NCBI GenBank assembly: GCA_017979445.1
Contig: CM030716.1
Coordinates: 8,679,974-8,743,973, forward strand
Reading direction: 5' to 3'
Source of the DNA: Akebia trifoliata
Taxonomy: Eukaryota; Streptophyta; Magnoliopsida; Ranunculales; Lardizabalaceae
Length of the DNA: 64,000 nucleotides
The notes under the pieces: generated by a model
What the model was told of the DNA's origin: nothing
The model's input: only the letters and a program-made list of their open reading frames with translations
The model's database searches: none
Part shown: positions 21,846 through 34,440 of the stretch, piece by piece
Layout: each line of letters begins with the position of its first letter
Position numbering within the stretch: the stretch's first letter is position 1
Program-made: the position numbers and the translations under genes

Positions 21846-24800
21846 TCGAGATTTACTTGGCAGATTCATTGTTGCATTTTGATTAAAAAAAATGGAGGGT
21901 ATTTTCTTTCCTCACTAGTTTAGTAAAGTTTCTTTCTTATTAAGTGTCATTGATCTCGTCACGTGGCATTCAAGAATGATTCAATGCCACGTGCTTGTGG
22001 CGGATGAAATTTTAAAAATTTTTAAACAAAAAATTTCAAGAAAATTCTTAAAAATTAATTTTCATTTTGAATTTGATTTCATAGCCGCTCATTTTCAAAA
22101 CATTGGATTAAAGTAAAAAAAATGTGAATTTCGCTTTTGGATCCAAGCTTTTCCGTTAAATCTAGAAGGTTGTGACATTGGATTTCCGACATGATGGACC
22201 ATGTTGGTTTAATGACCCTTGGCAAAATTTTGAAGCTTTATTGTGATAGTCAAGCTAGTTTAATCCTCACCCAAAGTTTTCTTAGGTAACAAACTTGATA
22301 AAAGATGAGAATTTTGTGCTAAAAATACAACAAGAAGGTTCACTAAGCATTTATCTCAAAAAAATCAAAAAAAATTATTTTTCTTGTGCCTATAGTTGAT
22401 AGATGATTAATATTTTTTTTGTTATCATGATTGATTGATCATTGTTATTCTCTCTTGTACTACCTTGATTGATATGTTGTGATCCTAATTGATATATTTT
22501 TTTTTGATGTGCGTGCCTTGATCTTGATTTTGATGTTATAAATTTTGTGTTCTTATCAATATTTATGAGATAGCCTCGCTTGTATGGTTTGATTTGGCCC
22601 ATAGGCCCATTTGTTTGAAAAATGGCCCAGGCACACCCCACCCTAATTAGCACACACCACTAGAACATTTATTTTATTGTATTGCACGTTGCATGTCCCT
22701 TATAGCCAATGTGACACTAGTGCATGATTTGATTTTCTCGGAGTTGCGACGTCATTCATGAAAACCACAACTCCAGTAACGTACTTTTATGATATATAAA
22801 ATTGGGGTCTCAATACCGTTTGATCAGGTGATTCTGAAAGGTATATCGATAGAGTAACTTGAGCCTTTGTCCTATTGTAAACCAGAAAGTCACATGTCCC
22901 GATTGCCAACGTAGTACTAATACATGGTCGGTCTTCTCGTGAGATGTTAAACCATTTATTAAAGCTATAACCCTAAATTCGTACCTATACGGTATATCAA
23001 AAGTAATTTAAATTCACCAATTGCACTTCTTGATCAAAATCAGTGCTTAAGCGAGATCCTACCTGTTGTACTACGGTATTAGGGGGATAGACTACATCTA
23101 TTCTAGATAAAAGGTGACTTAGGAGTGCTCTTGCTTAGCATTATCGGCTACCTCTCAACTAAGGATTAAATTGGCTGCTTTTAACTTCAGAGATTTGAGT
23201 TGGAGTTTTAAATTATCATCTATATAGTATATCAAACCAAGTCACCACATACCGTCTGATTGAGTACATTCGAGAGGTATATAAGTGCACTTGGGCAATG
23301 GTGGCTAGATAAATTGCATTACACATAGTAAACTTAAAGTTTAAGAACCTTCCTATAGGTCACAACCCGAATTGACTATGGGTGTTCCCGAGTTGCTCTA
23401 TTCAATCCAATCAATAGGTAAGTGGACGAACTGATCCAAACCGTTCAAACTAAATCTGCAATATTGGTCTAACCCAATCTGTGAAATGTAAATCCATTGG
23501 CCCAATTGACAAATGGATCAAACTGATCAACACCAAATCGATTGGACCAATTAGTTTTACTTTCAAAGATTCAGACTATTTTATATAAAAAAGATTCGAT
23601 CTTAGGGTTAAATTAATTTGTCTGATCGAAGGTTCTATCCCAATCAGGGGTAGACCCGTGACTAACCTTTCTTACTTTCTTGGTCACTATAGACTTATAG
23701 TGCATTTGGATTCGATATTTCCCATTGGACTTCAGCTAATCTATATCAAAATTTTAATCATGTAGTAAAGAGTCAAACCTTTAGAGTCAATGATTAACCT
23801 TTGTTTACTTCCAATCAGGTAATAATTGCTCTTAAACATTCTAAACCACCATCTGTACCACTTTGGATTCATCAAAAGAGTCGTCTAGCCAAAGTACCAA
23901 TGTCAAGCCCAAATAGTATATCTATCAAGTCCCGCTTTGTAGGTAAGCGTAGTTTTCTTTTAGTTTCAATTCAGTTTTTGTCAGTCTTTAAATTTAGTTG
24001 GTCGTTTCAGTTACGTTAGTTTTTTTTTAGTTCTTGAGTTTTAGTAAAGTTTGTCAATTTATGTTTTTCTAGAATAAAAAAGTTTCTGATTATCATGCAT
24101 GTAATAACGATTTGAGCATAATATCAAACATAAGGAATGACTCGAAACTCACTAATCAAGTTTGATAAATATTAGAATTAAATAGTACACTTGAAAAAAT
24201 GCAAATGAGTACTACATTTGAAATTAAAAAGTATACTAAAAAAGTGCAAATAGATACTACATTATCCTCAGGGAAACATGAGAGAATAATAACTTACTTA
24301 AGAAATTCAACATCGTTCTTGCATGGTCTCATGAGGATATATTGATAGATTGCACAAAAATAGAAGGTATAAAGTCAAGGGTGAACTTCAAAATCAAGGA
24401 TTATTGATCAATAATGATAACATCGACAAAGGTGCTAAGATCCGCAAGAACGAATTCATCATATTTTTCACTCAAGAGAGAAGAGTTCTCATTCGCAAAA
24501 AGAATATGAGATTTTTTCGAGGTTTGAAAAGGGTTGAATGAGTCAATGTCAAATACAAAAAATTCAATCATACTCAATTTTAAAGAAAAAGACTGAAAAG
24601 TATTCATTCTCAAAAGAAGACCTTATTCAACAGAGCAATCAAGACATCGAGTTCCTAGAACCTTGACTAAATCAATTAGCATTTCACTAAAGGAAACCAC
24701 CTTTGGTCGAATCATTTTCCTATCTTACCAAGAAAAGATAACATTCTTTAACCCCTCGCAGCCTCTAAAAAAAATCAAAAGTCTCTTTTTTTTAAATCAC

Positions 24801-26187
24801 ACCAACCAAACTTGGAAGGGAATCTAAGTATGAACAACATTTTGACCTAATCTTCAAAAGAGAAAAGAAATATTTGGGGTACGAGGCAACCTAAGAAGTT
24901 ACTTCAGACCCAATCACGTAAAAAAAATGTATTCTCTTAAGAAAAGTGTTATTTAAAAGGAAAATCCCGTATTGAAAAGTTCAAAAGAAATAATGCCAAA
25001 CAAGGGGCATTAAAAGAAGAGTCAAAAGAATTGACAAAAATGAAAAGAATGACAAACTAAGGGCATTAAAAAAAAAGAATCAAAAGAATTTACAAAAATA
25101 AGAATGCCAAATTATGGGAATCAGAAGAAAAAGAGAATATCAAATTAAGGGCATTCTAGGAAGTCGAGCCTTATACCTTTTCTTTCTAAACCATGTCCTA
25201 AGCCTGCCTATTAAAACCTAATGAATGCTAATTGACTCAGTTAAGGTGCAAGGAATCAAGAAGTTGTCGAATTGAATATTCAAGATCATCAAGAAGAAAA
25301 AGAAGTCTGTTAAGTTGAAAATTCAAAAGGGCGACTTAGGCAAAAGTTAGGGTATAACCATAAAAAAGAAAGCCTGATAGGTTGAAAACCTGCAAAAAAC
25401 GATCTAGGCAAAAATCAAAGCATCATCCGAAAAAGAAAAACAAAGCTCGCTAGATTGAAAACCTAAATAGGCGATCTAGGAAAAAATTAAGGCATCATCA
25501 CATAGGGAAAAATGTCTCATCAAGAAGAAAAATTCAGAATGAAACTTGTACAGAAACTAGGAAATGTAGAACCATTCAAGTCACAACATTCGACGAAAAA
25601 ATGTTGAAGTCGAAGAAACTCAGAAGCCATCTTGGGCATATCAGATGTTTAAGAGTATTTACTTGTCCAAGTATACTCTAAAAAAAATAGTAAAACTATC
25701 GACTACTCTTAAGAGAAAGATCTTTTATTCCAATAATTATCAAGATTTTAAATCCAGTTCAAGCATTTTTCAAAGAGAATTCAAAAGGAAAATGATCAAA
25801 TTCTTTATTCCACATATGGTAATATTTAGGGTCTTTAAAATTTAAAGGAATGTTGATTCTTCTGCCTGTCATATATCAAAGTCTATAATTATTCGTTCAT
25901 ATTTTTCAAGAGCAATCCATTCCATCAGTTTCGTAGTCAAGTTCCAGTTAAAGACAACCTTGAAATTAGGGACATTTTTTAAAATCATTGTGACTCCAAA
26001 GTTTTGTTCTTAATAACATGATAAAAAGAAAAATCTTACAAAAGCTTAAAAGTTCTGTGAAATTCAATGATAATTAAAAATCCAGATGCATGATAAGCCA
26101 ATAAAGGCCTAATCTTTCAAACTTTGAGCTCAATAATATCGAGTCTTTAACTAATTAAAGCCTGAGAAGCGTGGTCCCGAGAAGTTC
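21841..26187. other. LARD interior, non-coding middle part
   Basis: 4.3 kb without a convincing coding frame; none of the short frames shows a gag, RT, integrase or RNase H motif. A hairpin with CACGTGGCATT arms lies at 21960-21993. Around 24985-25160 a motif of the type GGGCATTAAAAGAAG recurs three or four times in diverged form. The tract is AT-rich and many words recur, as in long untranslated regions of non-autonomous LTR elements. Confidence 0.55.
25310..25500. repeat. Short tandem repeat, about three diverged units
   Basis: Units of about 65-70 bp contain 'AGGTTGAAAACCT', 'CGATCTAGGCAAAAAT' and 'GCATCATC' in the same order three times, with the first unit most diverged. Confidence 0.6.
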
Positions 26188-26960
26188 GAGTCTGAGAAAT
26201 GAGACTCCGACTTTTTTTTAATCATAGAATTAATTAAAAGGATTGTTTAAGTTCCTGTAAACCTTAGCTAGAGTCCGAGAAACGAGACTCCAGCTTTGTT
26301 TGAATCATAGAATGAATTAATAGGATTGTTTAAGTTCTTGTAAACCTTAGCTATAGTCCGACAAACGAGACTCCAATTTTTTTTTAATCATAGAATGAAC
26401 TAATATGATTATTTAAGTTCCTGTAAACCTTAGCCAGAGTCCGAGAAACGAAACTCTCACTTTTTTGAATCATAGAATGAATTAACAGGATTGTTTAAGT
26501 TCCTGTAAACCTTAGCTAGAGTCCGAAAGACCAGACTCCGACTTTATTTGAATCATAAAATGAACTAACAGGATTTTTTAAGTTCTTATAAACCTTAGCT
26601 AGAGTCTGAGAAACGAGACTCCAACTTTGTTTGAATCATAGAATAAAGTAACAAGATTGTTTAAGTTCATGTAAACCTCAACTAGAGTTCGAGAAACCAG
26701 AATCCAACACAGAATGAAGTAACAAGATTGTTTAAGTTCCTGTAAACCTTAGTCAGAATCCAAAAAACGAAACTCCAACTTTGTTTGAATCGTAGAATGA
26801 ATTAACGGGATTGTTTAAGTTCCTGTAAACCTCAGTTCGAGTCCAAAAAATGAGACTCCAACTTGAATAGGATTTTTTAAGTTTCTACAAATCTTAGCCC
26901 ACGAAGCGTGGCTTCAATAAGCTAAAGTCCAATAAATGAGACTCAAATTTTTTCGAACTC
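26188..26960 (+). repeat. 83-bp tandem repeat array near the 3' end of the LARD interior
   Basis: Monomer starts (GAGTCCGAG or close variants) fall at 26188, 26271, 26354, 26437 and about 26519, then continue with indels to about 26960, eight to nine units in all. Each begins with a small hairpin, GAGTC...GACTC, then 'TTTGAATCATAGAATGAA', 'GGATTGTTTAAGTTCCTG' and 'TAAACCTTAG'. Tandem arrays in the region before the 3' LTR are known in Tat/Ogre-type plant elements and can seed satellites. Confidence 0.88.
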
Positions 26961-27445
26961 TAAAAAAATATTTCGATAGGATTTAATGAAGTTTCTACAT
27001 CACTTATCTCGTTATTCAACCTTACCACAATTCAATATTGTGTGATTATCTTCATTGCTTATGCGCATTTCAATTTGAATCATCATCGTTAGCAAGAGAA
27101 AATCTCTAGGACCTGACATTTGTAGTTATCGATGAGAGTTTATTCTCAATAATTCGATAGAATACTCAGTAGGCATCACCCATTGTACATACGTGCACTT
27201 TTGATTAGTTAGGGAGAATTTTTCAAAATTCAAGGATTTGACACCATCAGTGAAAGCTTTCACTCAAGAACCTGACACCTTTTAGTTCAGGGAGAGTTTT
27301 ACCTCAAGGATCTGAATGTTCCGACGAATTGCTAAACCAGACTGCAAAATGAGCTGTCACTAGCTTTGACAGTCAGATATCGCACTATTTACCAAAGTAG
27401 ATTTGTTATCTAGTTTGCTTCAACCCTCTGCCAAAGAGGGGCATC
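26961..27445 (+). other. Region before the 3' LTR with polypurine tract
   Basis: No gene. It ends with CAAAGAGGGG at 27432-27441, followed by CATC and the LTR start, so this is the likely polypurine tract priming plus-strand synthesis. Confidence 0.65.
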
Positions 27446-29004
27446 TGTAGACACACCATTTTTGCATTCGCCTCATTAATCAACTCGTCAACCTGATTGC
27501 AGCAATTCCCAATTATGGAAGAATTTTTCAATGTTTTTTTATTTGTTACTAAATATATTTCAAAAATTCGGATGAGGTCTCTCAAGAGAACAAAACTTTA
27601 GAAACTACGCTACGCTAAAAAAATATGACCCAAAAATATGAAAATCATCATTTTCAGACAAAAAAAGCTTTACGAGAAAAATCACTAAAAAATTATCAAA
27701 TTATCAAAATACCTCTAACATCAAAACATCTTTTAAGCCTACGTTACACTTAGAAAAATCCTTTCGAACACATTAAACAACAAATTAAAACCAAGTAAAT
27801 CATTTTGTCAATTTTCATCAAATTTGATAAAATTATGAAAATACCCATCATAGGGTCTATGATCATTTCATACCAAAAATTCATAAATAACACAAACCAT
27901 AATTTCCATTGAATTCCTTATGAAAAATATATTCCAAAATATCCCAAAACATCGAAAAACGACCTCGAAACGCAAAAGTCTTCTTCTGGGGTAAAATAAT
28001 AATTTTTCAATCCTAAAAATTTAAAATTTTAAAATTAATAATTAAAATATTAATGAATGTAAAGTGAAATCTTAATAAAATAAAATAAATTTTTAAACAA
28101 ATAAAATCATTTAATTAAGCCCACGGGTCAAATTTTAAGTGGTAGCCCACTTGTTCAAATAAAGCCCACCTGATATTTATTAAAAGACCCCTCTATCTGG
28201 GGACTCAAATAGTTAAAGATATAATTAAGGGTGTTCTCCCAAAACTTAAGAAATATATTCTTTCATTGTATGTAAGAATCAAAATTCTAAAATCCTAATT
28301 CAAAATCCTAATATAAGAAATCCAATTAAACCCTAATTAAACAACCTTATCTTATCTAAAAGAAACAAAGTCAAACTAAAAAGACTGTCAAAAAAATCTA
28401 TAAATAGGATCATCTACAATCCAATCTCGCTGGTCAAGAGAAACCTTAGGAAAAAGAGGTCAGAAATACCCCCAACTTTCCCGAAACCCAAAATTCGAAG
28501 TCCCAACTCCCTACCTAACATCCAAGCCCTAGTTTGTGCTCTAAAAATACCTAGAAACCCTTCAAAAACACCTAGAAATCTTTCAAAAAATATCAAAAAA
28601 AAATTAAAAAATACTCAAATCTAGGAAGATGATACATCATCTTGGAGATTAGAAGTGGATCTAATGACGAATAAAAAGTAGAAAAACTTACACGAGGACG
28701 CTCTTCGCCAACTTTGAGGGAACCAGTTGTCGCAATCACTTAAGTAAGTTATATTTTTATTTTTTTAGATCATTTTTAGCAGTATAATCATTTTTAGAAA
28801 AAGTAGAGATCGACGTTTGTCGGGCGGGATCGATGCTTAACACCTTCTGATCTCGTAACATGATCCTGAGACCCTTTCTTTTCATAGATTAGTAATTTTT
28901 TCCGATTTTGAGTCATGTTTCGATTCCTAGACCATAAAACTAGATGGCAACTCCCAAATTAAAAAAAAAACGGATCCGCAACCCGCGGATTGAGGGCGCT
29001 TTCA
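27446..29004 (+). repeat. 3' LTR of the LARD-like element
   Basis: It starts TGTAGACACACC and ends GCTTTCA directly before the CATTG target duplication. TATA box at 28399-28406. It is the partner of 14671-16149 and has many substitutions and small indels against it. Confidence 0.88.
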
Positions 29005-29009
29005 CATTG

Positions 29010-30355
29010 CCCCAACACTTTTGTTTTTATCTTGATATGCAAGTCATGCTTGTGGAGTCAACAATTTCGTCATGGCATAATACCCTTTTTGTAATGCTTA
29101 TGCTGTCAACATGGCGTTCAAGTCATCTCCATGCCACACAACACCTACCATCTCTAGGGAGCTCAAGTCAAGGGACTCTTGTTGATTCTCACAAAATTCA
29201 TGTGTTCTCCTATGGAGCTTATGTCTTCTTTGTGATACTCATTGCGTCTTTGGAAAATTATGCCTTCGACTTTTTCTTTGCGTCATCATAATTTGCACTA
29301 AGGAATGCGCGCTTTATAGCTTATCACAACCTTTACACCTTGTAGGGGCTAAATGTAGGTAACGCAAATTAAATGACTTCGTGTATGTGCCACACAAACT
29401 GATCGTAAGTGAGATGGAACAACACAGTCAATGGGGGCCCAAAGAAGATAAGGCTTTGAAAGTTATTTCACCTTAATTTTTTTCCTATGAATAAGACAAG
29501 ACAGTCACATTTGAAGGGATAGTTTTATCTTTTTTGAAGGATTAACACCACTACTCCCTCATCGAGCTCTCACATTTCTAATTCTCTTCCATTTCTCTTA
29601 TTAAGGGATTTTCTATCTCTCCGTCTCTCACATAATGTAGATCTTGTAATAGCTTTAAGAATAGTGGAATGGCTTCTTGGAGCTAAAGTACGTAGTCTGG
29701 ATTTTGGATGAACCATGTGAAAAAATCTCGTGTATTGTACTATCTCTCCTCCTCGCTCTCTCTCTCTCTCTCCATTTTTTTCCTTCTTAGTGCTAAGAAA
29801 ATTTATGACCATAAGAATATCATTGAAGGAGGCATATAACACATTCCAATTTCAGCCAAGGCATCACTCACCTAAGGCGCAAGACGCCATAACCATAAGA
29901 ACATTGTCAAATGGCTAGGGAACATTGTCGACATAACTCCATCACCGAATGGTCATAAAACATGGTTTAGGAGATGGTAAGACTACCTTAAGTGCCCCTT
30001 GGCGCGTAAGTAGTGTAAAAACAATATCCTCCATGTACATAAAAAAATTGGGCATCGTCATTCTTTTTATCAAAAAGTTCTTTCAAGAATTTCTGACGAC
30101 ATTCTTGGTATCTTTAATGGAGTTTCTCTTTATGATATGTATTCAAGTGGTTGTTGGCATGAGTTGTTGATAGAGGATCTGGTGGAGAGATTATAGGGAT
30201 ATTTTTTGGTTTCCACTAATTATGGAATACCGGTGAGTCTAGCCTAGAATAGTGCACACCAGTTACTACCTTCCCAGAATAGATTTCCTGTATATCTTAT
30301 ATAAGCATCCTTGTGTACTTTGGAAAGGTAACAAATCAAATATACTTTTACCTCA
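29010..30355. other. Duplicated sequence after the LARD insertion
   Basis: This continues the copy-1 side of the duplication; the counterpart is 57878-58980. It may be an old LTR: the counterpart has a TATA box (TATAAATA, 58321-58328) changed here to TATGAATA. About 205 bp near 30145-30352 are absent from copy 2 and bounded by AGTGG on both sides. No gene is recognised. Confidence 0.4.
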
Positions 30356-30960
30356 GTGGTCACTTCTTTTCACGTTGGAATTGTCCTTTTGTTCAAATGT
30401 CGCTCAAATTTAAGTCTTTCTTTTGGTCTTCCTCGAAATAAGATTTTATTAAAATTAACATCAATGGTTCATTTTCATCCTTGGGGGGAGGTCAAGGTTA
30501 TATTGGAAGAGACTCTCTTGGTTCTTTTTCTTTTGAAGGATGGAGCGGTTGTGATTCTTTGAACATTAGTTTTATAGAGTTGTTAGCAATAGTTGAAGCC
30601 CCTTAAATTTGCAACTCTAAAGGGACTTTTCAAGATCGATATGCTTAGATTCACTTCATTCTATTAATTGCATAAAGGGAGAAATCATACATTCTTGGTA
30701 ATATGAAGATCTTTTCAGCTACATTAAAGATCTCTACACTACTTTTCAAACTTGCAAGTTCGACTTTCATTGAGCAGAGATTAATTTTTTAGCCCCCCTA
30801 GGATCTTTACATAGAATTTTCTTTATCATCACAAATGAGGAGTTTGTTCCTCAAGAGCTAATTTTGATTGATCATGTAACTGTAATTAAACTAGATTATA
30901 GTGTGTTTCAATAAAATGGGTGGGGTCCCTTAAATACTCCAGCTTACCAATAAAAAAAAA
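30356..30960 (+). pseudogene. LINE RNase H remnant, copy 1
   Basis: The broken plus-strand frame reads 'KININGSFSSLGGGQGYIGR', 'FIELLAIVEA' and later 'NCIKGE', the layout of plant LINE RNase H domains; the first catalytic Asp is Asn here but Asp in copy 2. It ends 'CCAGCTTACCAAT' plus an A-run, the same 3' end as the LINE at 12865-13329. Stops and frameshifts are frequent. It is shared with copy 2, so insertion predates the duplication. Confidence 0.75.
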
Positions 30961-33363
30961 GTCTTGAGAAGAGTTTTGAGTGAGGATAGACCAAATGTGA
31001 AAAAAAATATTAAAAAAAATTTATGTTTAACACACACACACTGATGCAACCATTGCGCTCTTTCGTTGACATCAACTTTGCACCCATCAATCAATATTGT
31101 AAGAGAAACTACAACAAGGGCTTGTTCTCCCTGCCATGGTTCTTCCTCTCCATCCTTTTAACCCTCAAGGAAAAAACCGTGATAGGTGATTGGGGGTGCT
31201 CTTGAGATCATCTTGCTCAGTTGAGAGTTTCAACTATGGGGTATTACTACTTCCAAACAACCCAAGAGCAACACCAATACCTATAAACCTAGAGAATAAA
31301 TGAAAGAGAGAAATAAACAAAGGAAAGGGGGGAGAATTTAATTTTGAGCTCTTCCCCTCAAGTGGTAGGGTGGTTGTACCCCAATTGAGTTTTGCATGAA
31401 AGAGAAGAGAAGAGGAATAAAAAAAGAATTCTAAGATTTGAAATTCATTAAATTACAGGAAAATAGAAGGAACTACAAAATTATAATAAATTAATTACTT
31501 ACAAGGAAAATGAGTTCAGAAATCCAATAGAAAGATAGATCCAATAAGTCTTGATTGCAAATTGACAGAGTTTTCACTCCTAAGAGCTCACTGTCTAAAG
31601 AAGCATACAAATAATGAACCTCTCCAAAAAACAAAAAAAATCTAGAACTCCCCTACTTATAGAATTATAGGATTGTTTGTCATAAAAAATTACAAAGAAA
31701 ATACTAAAAATTCCTTTGAAGGTTCTTCTATCAGGTATAGCGGATGTTGTTCGCTATCCTGAGCGAATGAGCATTTGCTATCGATCCGCATGGCTTTTTT
31801 TTTTTTCTTTTTCTGTGTTTCTGATCCCTTCTCGTCTCAGACCTTGCTGTCTTCACTGATCTTGCTTGTATTCCAGTTCTTGGTCAATTTTCTGCCTATT
31901 TCAGATACCAAATTGAGTGGGACCATGGCATAATACAACATGACTTCAAATTGTCATCTTCTTCGTTTCATGACCCCGAACTACTTTTGAACTCCAACCA
32001 GGCCAAGCCTCAAATCACTATTCACGTCTCTTAAAAAAAATCTGATAAATAAATAATAAAACAAAATAAAATAAGAAGAAGGGAGAAAGTAGCCTTTCAA
32101 AAAACAGAGAGGATACAAAAAGAAATAAAAAAAGGTGAACAATGATAGAGCTAAAGGCTTAAAAACTCTTGTCGGGCTCTATATATGAAGCCCTAAACAG
32201 TGATATAAAGCTCCCAATCTTCAAAATGAAGCCCTATTGTAGTTTGGTATAGGGGGGATTCATTTATAAATTTATAAATTTAGAGATATGAAATTCAGTT
32301 GGAGTTGCTCTAAGAGATGCCAAATTCCACACTAATGTAGACCTTCAACAATAGAGCATGCGTTGGTTTGTTGATCTAATAAAAGGAAATGGTAAATCGT
32401 AGTAGAAATGACTCATCAAGTACCATTTGGGAAACAATGTTGTTATGAATGCTTAAATGATGAAAAGTTGTTTTTGAGTGAATTTTAGATCCTTGTATTT
32501 CAAGTCTAATTCATGCTAGTGTGAATATTATTCACTCACGAACACCACTGATGGATAGTTGTTCCAAGGATTGGCCAACTACAATAAGTCCATATCCTGC
32601 AGTGTTCTTACACCAGTTACCATTATCCACCCCCAAGCATAATTGATACACAATTACTCAAAGGACTGACTAACCAAGTATTTAAAATCAATTTAAGATT
32701 ATTTATTAATATAAATTTCAAATTAATTAGTTATAAGTTTTCTTATAGATTGAAATTTTATTAAAATATTAATGATTCATCTTGTGGATCTTGGATGAAG
32801 TCAGTGTGATTGAGTATTTACTCTCCTCCAATGTGATCTCACTTGGGATAAGGAGATAGTCCATTTACAAAATTTGAATTTGCAATCTAGCTACAAGCAT
32901 TCTTCCCAGAATGTTGTGAAAATGAACATTCTATCCATGCATATATTGACAAAAGCTCCACAGGTCCCTGCGGAGAATTCTAATAAAATTAGAATAACAC
33001 AAGGAAGACTACCATGGTCCGCACAAGGATGACACACAAAACACTAAAATAATATAATATGCTCTCCAAGCATATTGTAACAAAAAGTCCCATCTAAGTG
33101 TCTCTTCGAAAATATCTGAAAAAAATTAAACGATACTGGGATTAGAGTGATCCCTAAAGCTCCATGTAAGGGTGTCTCTTCAAAAACACAATTGAAAGAT
33201 AGATTTATATCATTTAGCGGGGAAATAGCATGAAAGCGATTTTCGATAGAGATCAAAATAGAAAGGCTGAGAGCTTCATAGCCACAATATTTTCAAGTAA
33301 GCCTATAAACACGGGACCAAGCCAGCATGTGTACTAGTGAGACAGCTCACTTGCAATCCACTT
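30961..33363. other. Duplicated AT-rich tract without a clear gene
   Basis: Counterpart at 59588-62450. Minus-strand pieces look protein-like in both copies: 'AGYGLIVVGQSLEQLSISG' near 32600-32540 (minus) and 'FEETPLHG...LGITLI' within 33044-33256, the latter possibly followed by an acceptor-like CAG. I do not recognise the protein and stops intervene. It may be a decayed multi-exon gene on the minus strand. Confidence 0.35.
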
Positions 33364-33469
33364 GTTTGATTTGAGAGCATTAAAAGCAGTGCGAAGTAGT
33401 GGCTTTGTAAGATTGTGCCCTTAGTCTTTTTCTTGGGCATAAATCATATTAGTGGACAAGTTACTTTTC

Positions 33470-33605
33470 TAAAAGGGTCTGGCTATTTGCACCTATTAAT
33501 TGTGCTCACTGCACCCACTTAAAACACATTTTTGGAGTGAGATTTATAGATGAAAGTAGGTGCACTAAGTATAAAAGTGGGTGCAAATAGGTTGGACCTT
33601 TCAAA
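33470..33605. mobile_element. Small MITE with about 22-bp TIRs
   Basis: The left arm AAGGGTCTGGCTATTTGCACC (within 33473-33493) is mirrored by the right arm GGGTGCAAATAGGTTGGACC (within 33579-33598), around 90 bp of interior. It lies just beyond the end of duplication copy 1. No transposase; superfamily undetermined. Confidence 0.65.
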
Positions 33606-34058
33606 AATTATCTTTTTTACCCCACCACCCAGATACATGGATTACAAATTTGCTTACCAATTATAGATCTTGTTAAATTTAAGTTGCCAATGGGACAAGC
33701 CTTACATGGGCCTAAAATTGAAGCCCAAACCGAACTTGGGCCAAATCGATATTTAAGAAAATTAGCACACTAAACCCATTGTTGATTTTAACAAAATACA
33801 CGCACTGACAAAAGCATGGCCCAGATATGAATCAGGTTTAACTACTAAAACCAGGCCCATTGGATTTATTATTAATGATAATAGCCATATTTGAATCAAC
33901 ATGGAAGAGACATCATTTAAAACCAAGAAAGGGACAACTGCAATGCAAATGCATATGCTTGCGGCTCAAAATCTTGACCTCTTTCCATTACTTATTTTGT
34001 CAACGGACTTTTGAATGAAACAAGTACCATTTGATAATTGCAAACTTTTGCTAACACC

Positions 34059-34440
34059 CACTACAAAATATGAAGTTTTTTGTGGCGATTTTAAACTGCC
34101 ACCAAATTATTGAAAATCGCCTCCAATATATATAAGGGCGGTTTAGTCATACACCCACTATAGTAGTGTAGCCAATTACGTTTAGTGGCCAAGTAACAAT
34201 AGGTACAAAACCATCTCTAATAATAACAATTTAAGAGCGGTTTTAAAACTGCCTCTAATTAATGTGATTTAAGGCGATTATTAGATTTTTAGAGGTGGTT
34301 TAAAACCACCTCGAATTAATTTCTATAATTAAATAGATGAACTATACCTGACGGATTAAAACTACCCCTAATAACAATTTTTTTTTTAAATAAATATTAT
34401 TTTAGACGGTTCAAAACCACCTCTAATGTTGTAAAAAAAA
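34059..34440. mobile_element. CACTA-like decayed element or terminus
   Basis: CACTACAAAA at 34059 resembles the canonical CACTA terminus, and TAGTAGTG ends at 34168. The sequence that follows has repeated motifs such as GAGGTGGTTTAAAACCACCTC's halves (34291-34312) and ACTGCCTCTAATTAAT, similar to CACTA sub-terminal repeats. No 3-bp target duplication was found, so borders are uncertain. Confidence 0.38.

Larger units (their letters stand above)
14671..29004 (+). mobile_element. Large non-autonomous LTR element (LARD-like) with nested insertions
   Basis: Two long LTRs (14671-16149 and 27446-29004) in the same orientation begin TGTAGACA and end TTT(C/T)A. They bracket a PBS-like TGGCGACTCCACTGG at 16151 and a purine-rich tract at 27432-27441 directly before the 3' LTR. 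The five bases CATTG occur just outside both ends (14666-14670, 29005-29009), and the homologous empty site in copy 2 has CATTG once (57873-57877). No gag, protease, RT or integrase motif was found in the interior, so it depended on a partner in trans. The LTRs differ at many positions, so the insertion is not young. The PBS resembles that of Tat/Ogre gypsy elements; that assignment is an inference. The interior holds about 4.2 kb of later MITEs. Confidence 0.88.
9375..33363 (+). repeat. Segmental duplication, copy 1 (direct repeat of 50428-62450)
   Basis: Base-by-base reading shows near-continuous homology with 50428-62450 in the same orientation. It covers GDSL exons 3-5, downstream sequence, a 20-bp minisatellite, a LINE RNase H remnant and a long AT-rich tract ending near 'GACAGCTCACTT' (33345-33356). 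Copy 1 carries extra material absent from copy 2: a LINE at 12865-13329, the 14.3-kb LTR element at 14671-29004, and about 205 bp near 30145-30352. The left breakpoint lies inside the TRIM LTR. Roughly nine bases in ten agree by eye; no alignment was computed. Confidence 0.85.

Noticed and set aside
22190..22270. Possible copia RNase H trace ('LYCDSQASLI')
   Set aside because: A single short word with no neighbouring motif in a region otherwise without coding signal.
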